NCBI GenBank assembly: GCA_946408315.1
Contig: CAMJRV010000180.1
Span: 1 to 5,780, forward strand
Reading direction: 5' to 3'
DNA from: an uncultured Bacillota bacterium
GTDB taxonomy: Bacteria; Bacillota; Clostridia; Peptostreptococcales; Anaerovoracaceae
DNA: 5,780 bases
The notes beneath the pieces were generated by a model. That model saw nothing but the letters and a program-made list of their open reading frames with translations. It did not search any database and was not told the origin of the DNA. Below are positions 5,494 to 5,780 of this stretch, piece after piece; the stretch's first letter is position 1, and each line of letters opens with the position of its first letter. Both the position numbers and the translations under genes were made by a program.

Positions 5494-5780
5494 ATGTTCA
5501 TGCTCGAAAACCGAATCACCATCGAGGAAAGACCGCTGCTGGAGGAATACCTGAAAGGATTTGAATACGGCACTTCAGGACTTTCCTTTACCTCCCTTTA
5601 CATGTGGAGAAATATAAACAACTTCAGCTGGCAGATCATCGGCGATTACTTATGTATTGCGGGACTCAGCCATCTGGAACTGGACACGAAGGAACCCTTC
5701 CTGTTTCCGCCCCTGACGAAGACGGGGACCTACGATCCGAAAGCGCTGAACGCGACGATCAAAGAGGTAAGGCAGATATT
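5494..5780 (+). CDS. DUF2156 / phosphatidylglycerol lysyltransferase-like domain protein (5' part only)
   Basis: The first 95 codons are present and the frame is open at the right edge. The N-terminus has the pattern typical of the DUF2156 family in Clostridia: an ITIEERPLLEEYL helix (8-20), then SGLSFTSLYMWRN (28-40), then a short beta segment WQIIGDYLCIAG (46-57) and LFPPL (70-74). Full-length relatives are about 300 residues with a GNAT-like acyltransferase fold related to the C-terminal domain of MprF-type lipid aminoacyltransferases. There is no membrane domain in the visible part, so a soluble enzyme is likely and lysyl-phosphatidylglycerol synthesis should not be assumed. The start is ATG 5494, with a purine-rich site 8 nt upstream; an in-frame ATG at 5500 is an alternative. 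Same-strand placement 52 nt after the hydrolase suggests one operon. Confidence 0.8.
   Translation, partial: MFMLENRITIEERPLLEEYLKGFEYGTSGLSFTSLYMWRNINNFSWQIIGDYLCIAGLSHLELDTKEPFLFPPLTKTGTYDPKALNATIKEVRQI

Overview
The window looks like chromosomal DNA from a moderate-GC, low-GC-lineage anaerobe of the Firmicutes, probably class Clostridia. This rests on gene content (paired DUF1538 membrane proteins with a P-II-like partner; a SurE / isochorismatase-fold / DUF2156 run), on strong Gram-positive-type Shine-Dalgarno sites and on use of TTG starts. A finer placement is not supported.

Layout. Two transcription units diverge from an AT-rich intergenic region at about 3926-4107. To the left, on the minus strand, is a three-gene operon: a 527-residue DUF1538 membrane protein (2342-3925), a 576-residue paralogue of it (540-2270), and a P-II-like two-domain regulatory protein whose 3' end runs off the left edge (1-519). 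To the right, on the plus strand, are surE (4108-4878), an isochorismatase-fold hydrolase (4854-5441, overlapping surE by 25 nt) and the first 95 codons of a DUF2156 protein (from 5494, running off the right edge).

How the genes work together. Each DUF1538 protein carries two copies of the same membrane unit, so the operon encodes four copies in two polypeptides. Both proteins end in long acidic cytosolic-type tails that share a terminal motif. The co-transcribed P-II-like protein is the obvious candidate regulator of this membrane pair. From memory, a DUF1538 pair (UmpAB) from Halomonas was reported to act as a two-component Na+(Li+,K+)/H+ antiporter. Ion transport under P-II-like control is therefore a reasonable working hypothesis, but the sequence does not show the substrate. 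The right-hand genes look like ordinary metabolic or housekeeping genes, with no evident functional link to the left operon beyond the shared promoter region.

The intergenic region holds a near-consensus sigma-70 promoter for the membrane operon (TTGAAA, 17 bp, TATAAT on the minus strand). An inverted repeat built from TACATATG boxes lies over its expected transcription start. No RNA genes, mobile elements, CRISPR arrays or convincing intrinsic terminators were seen.
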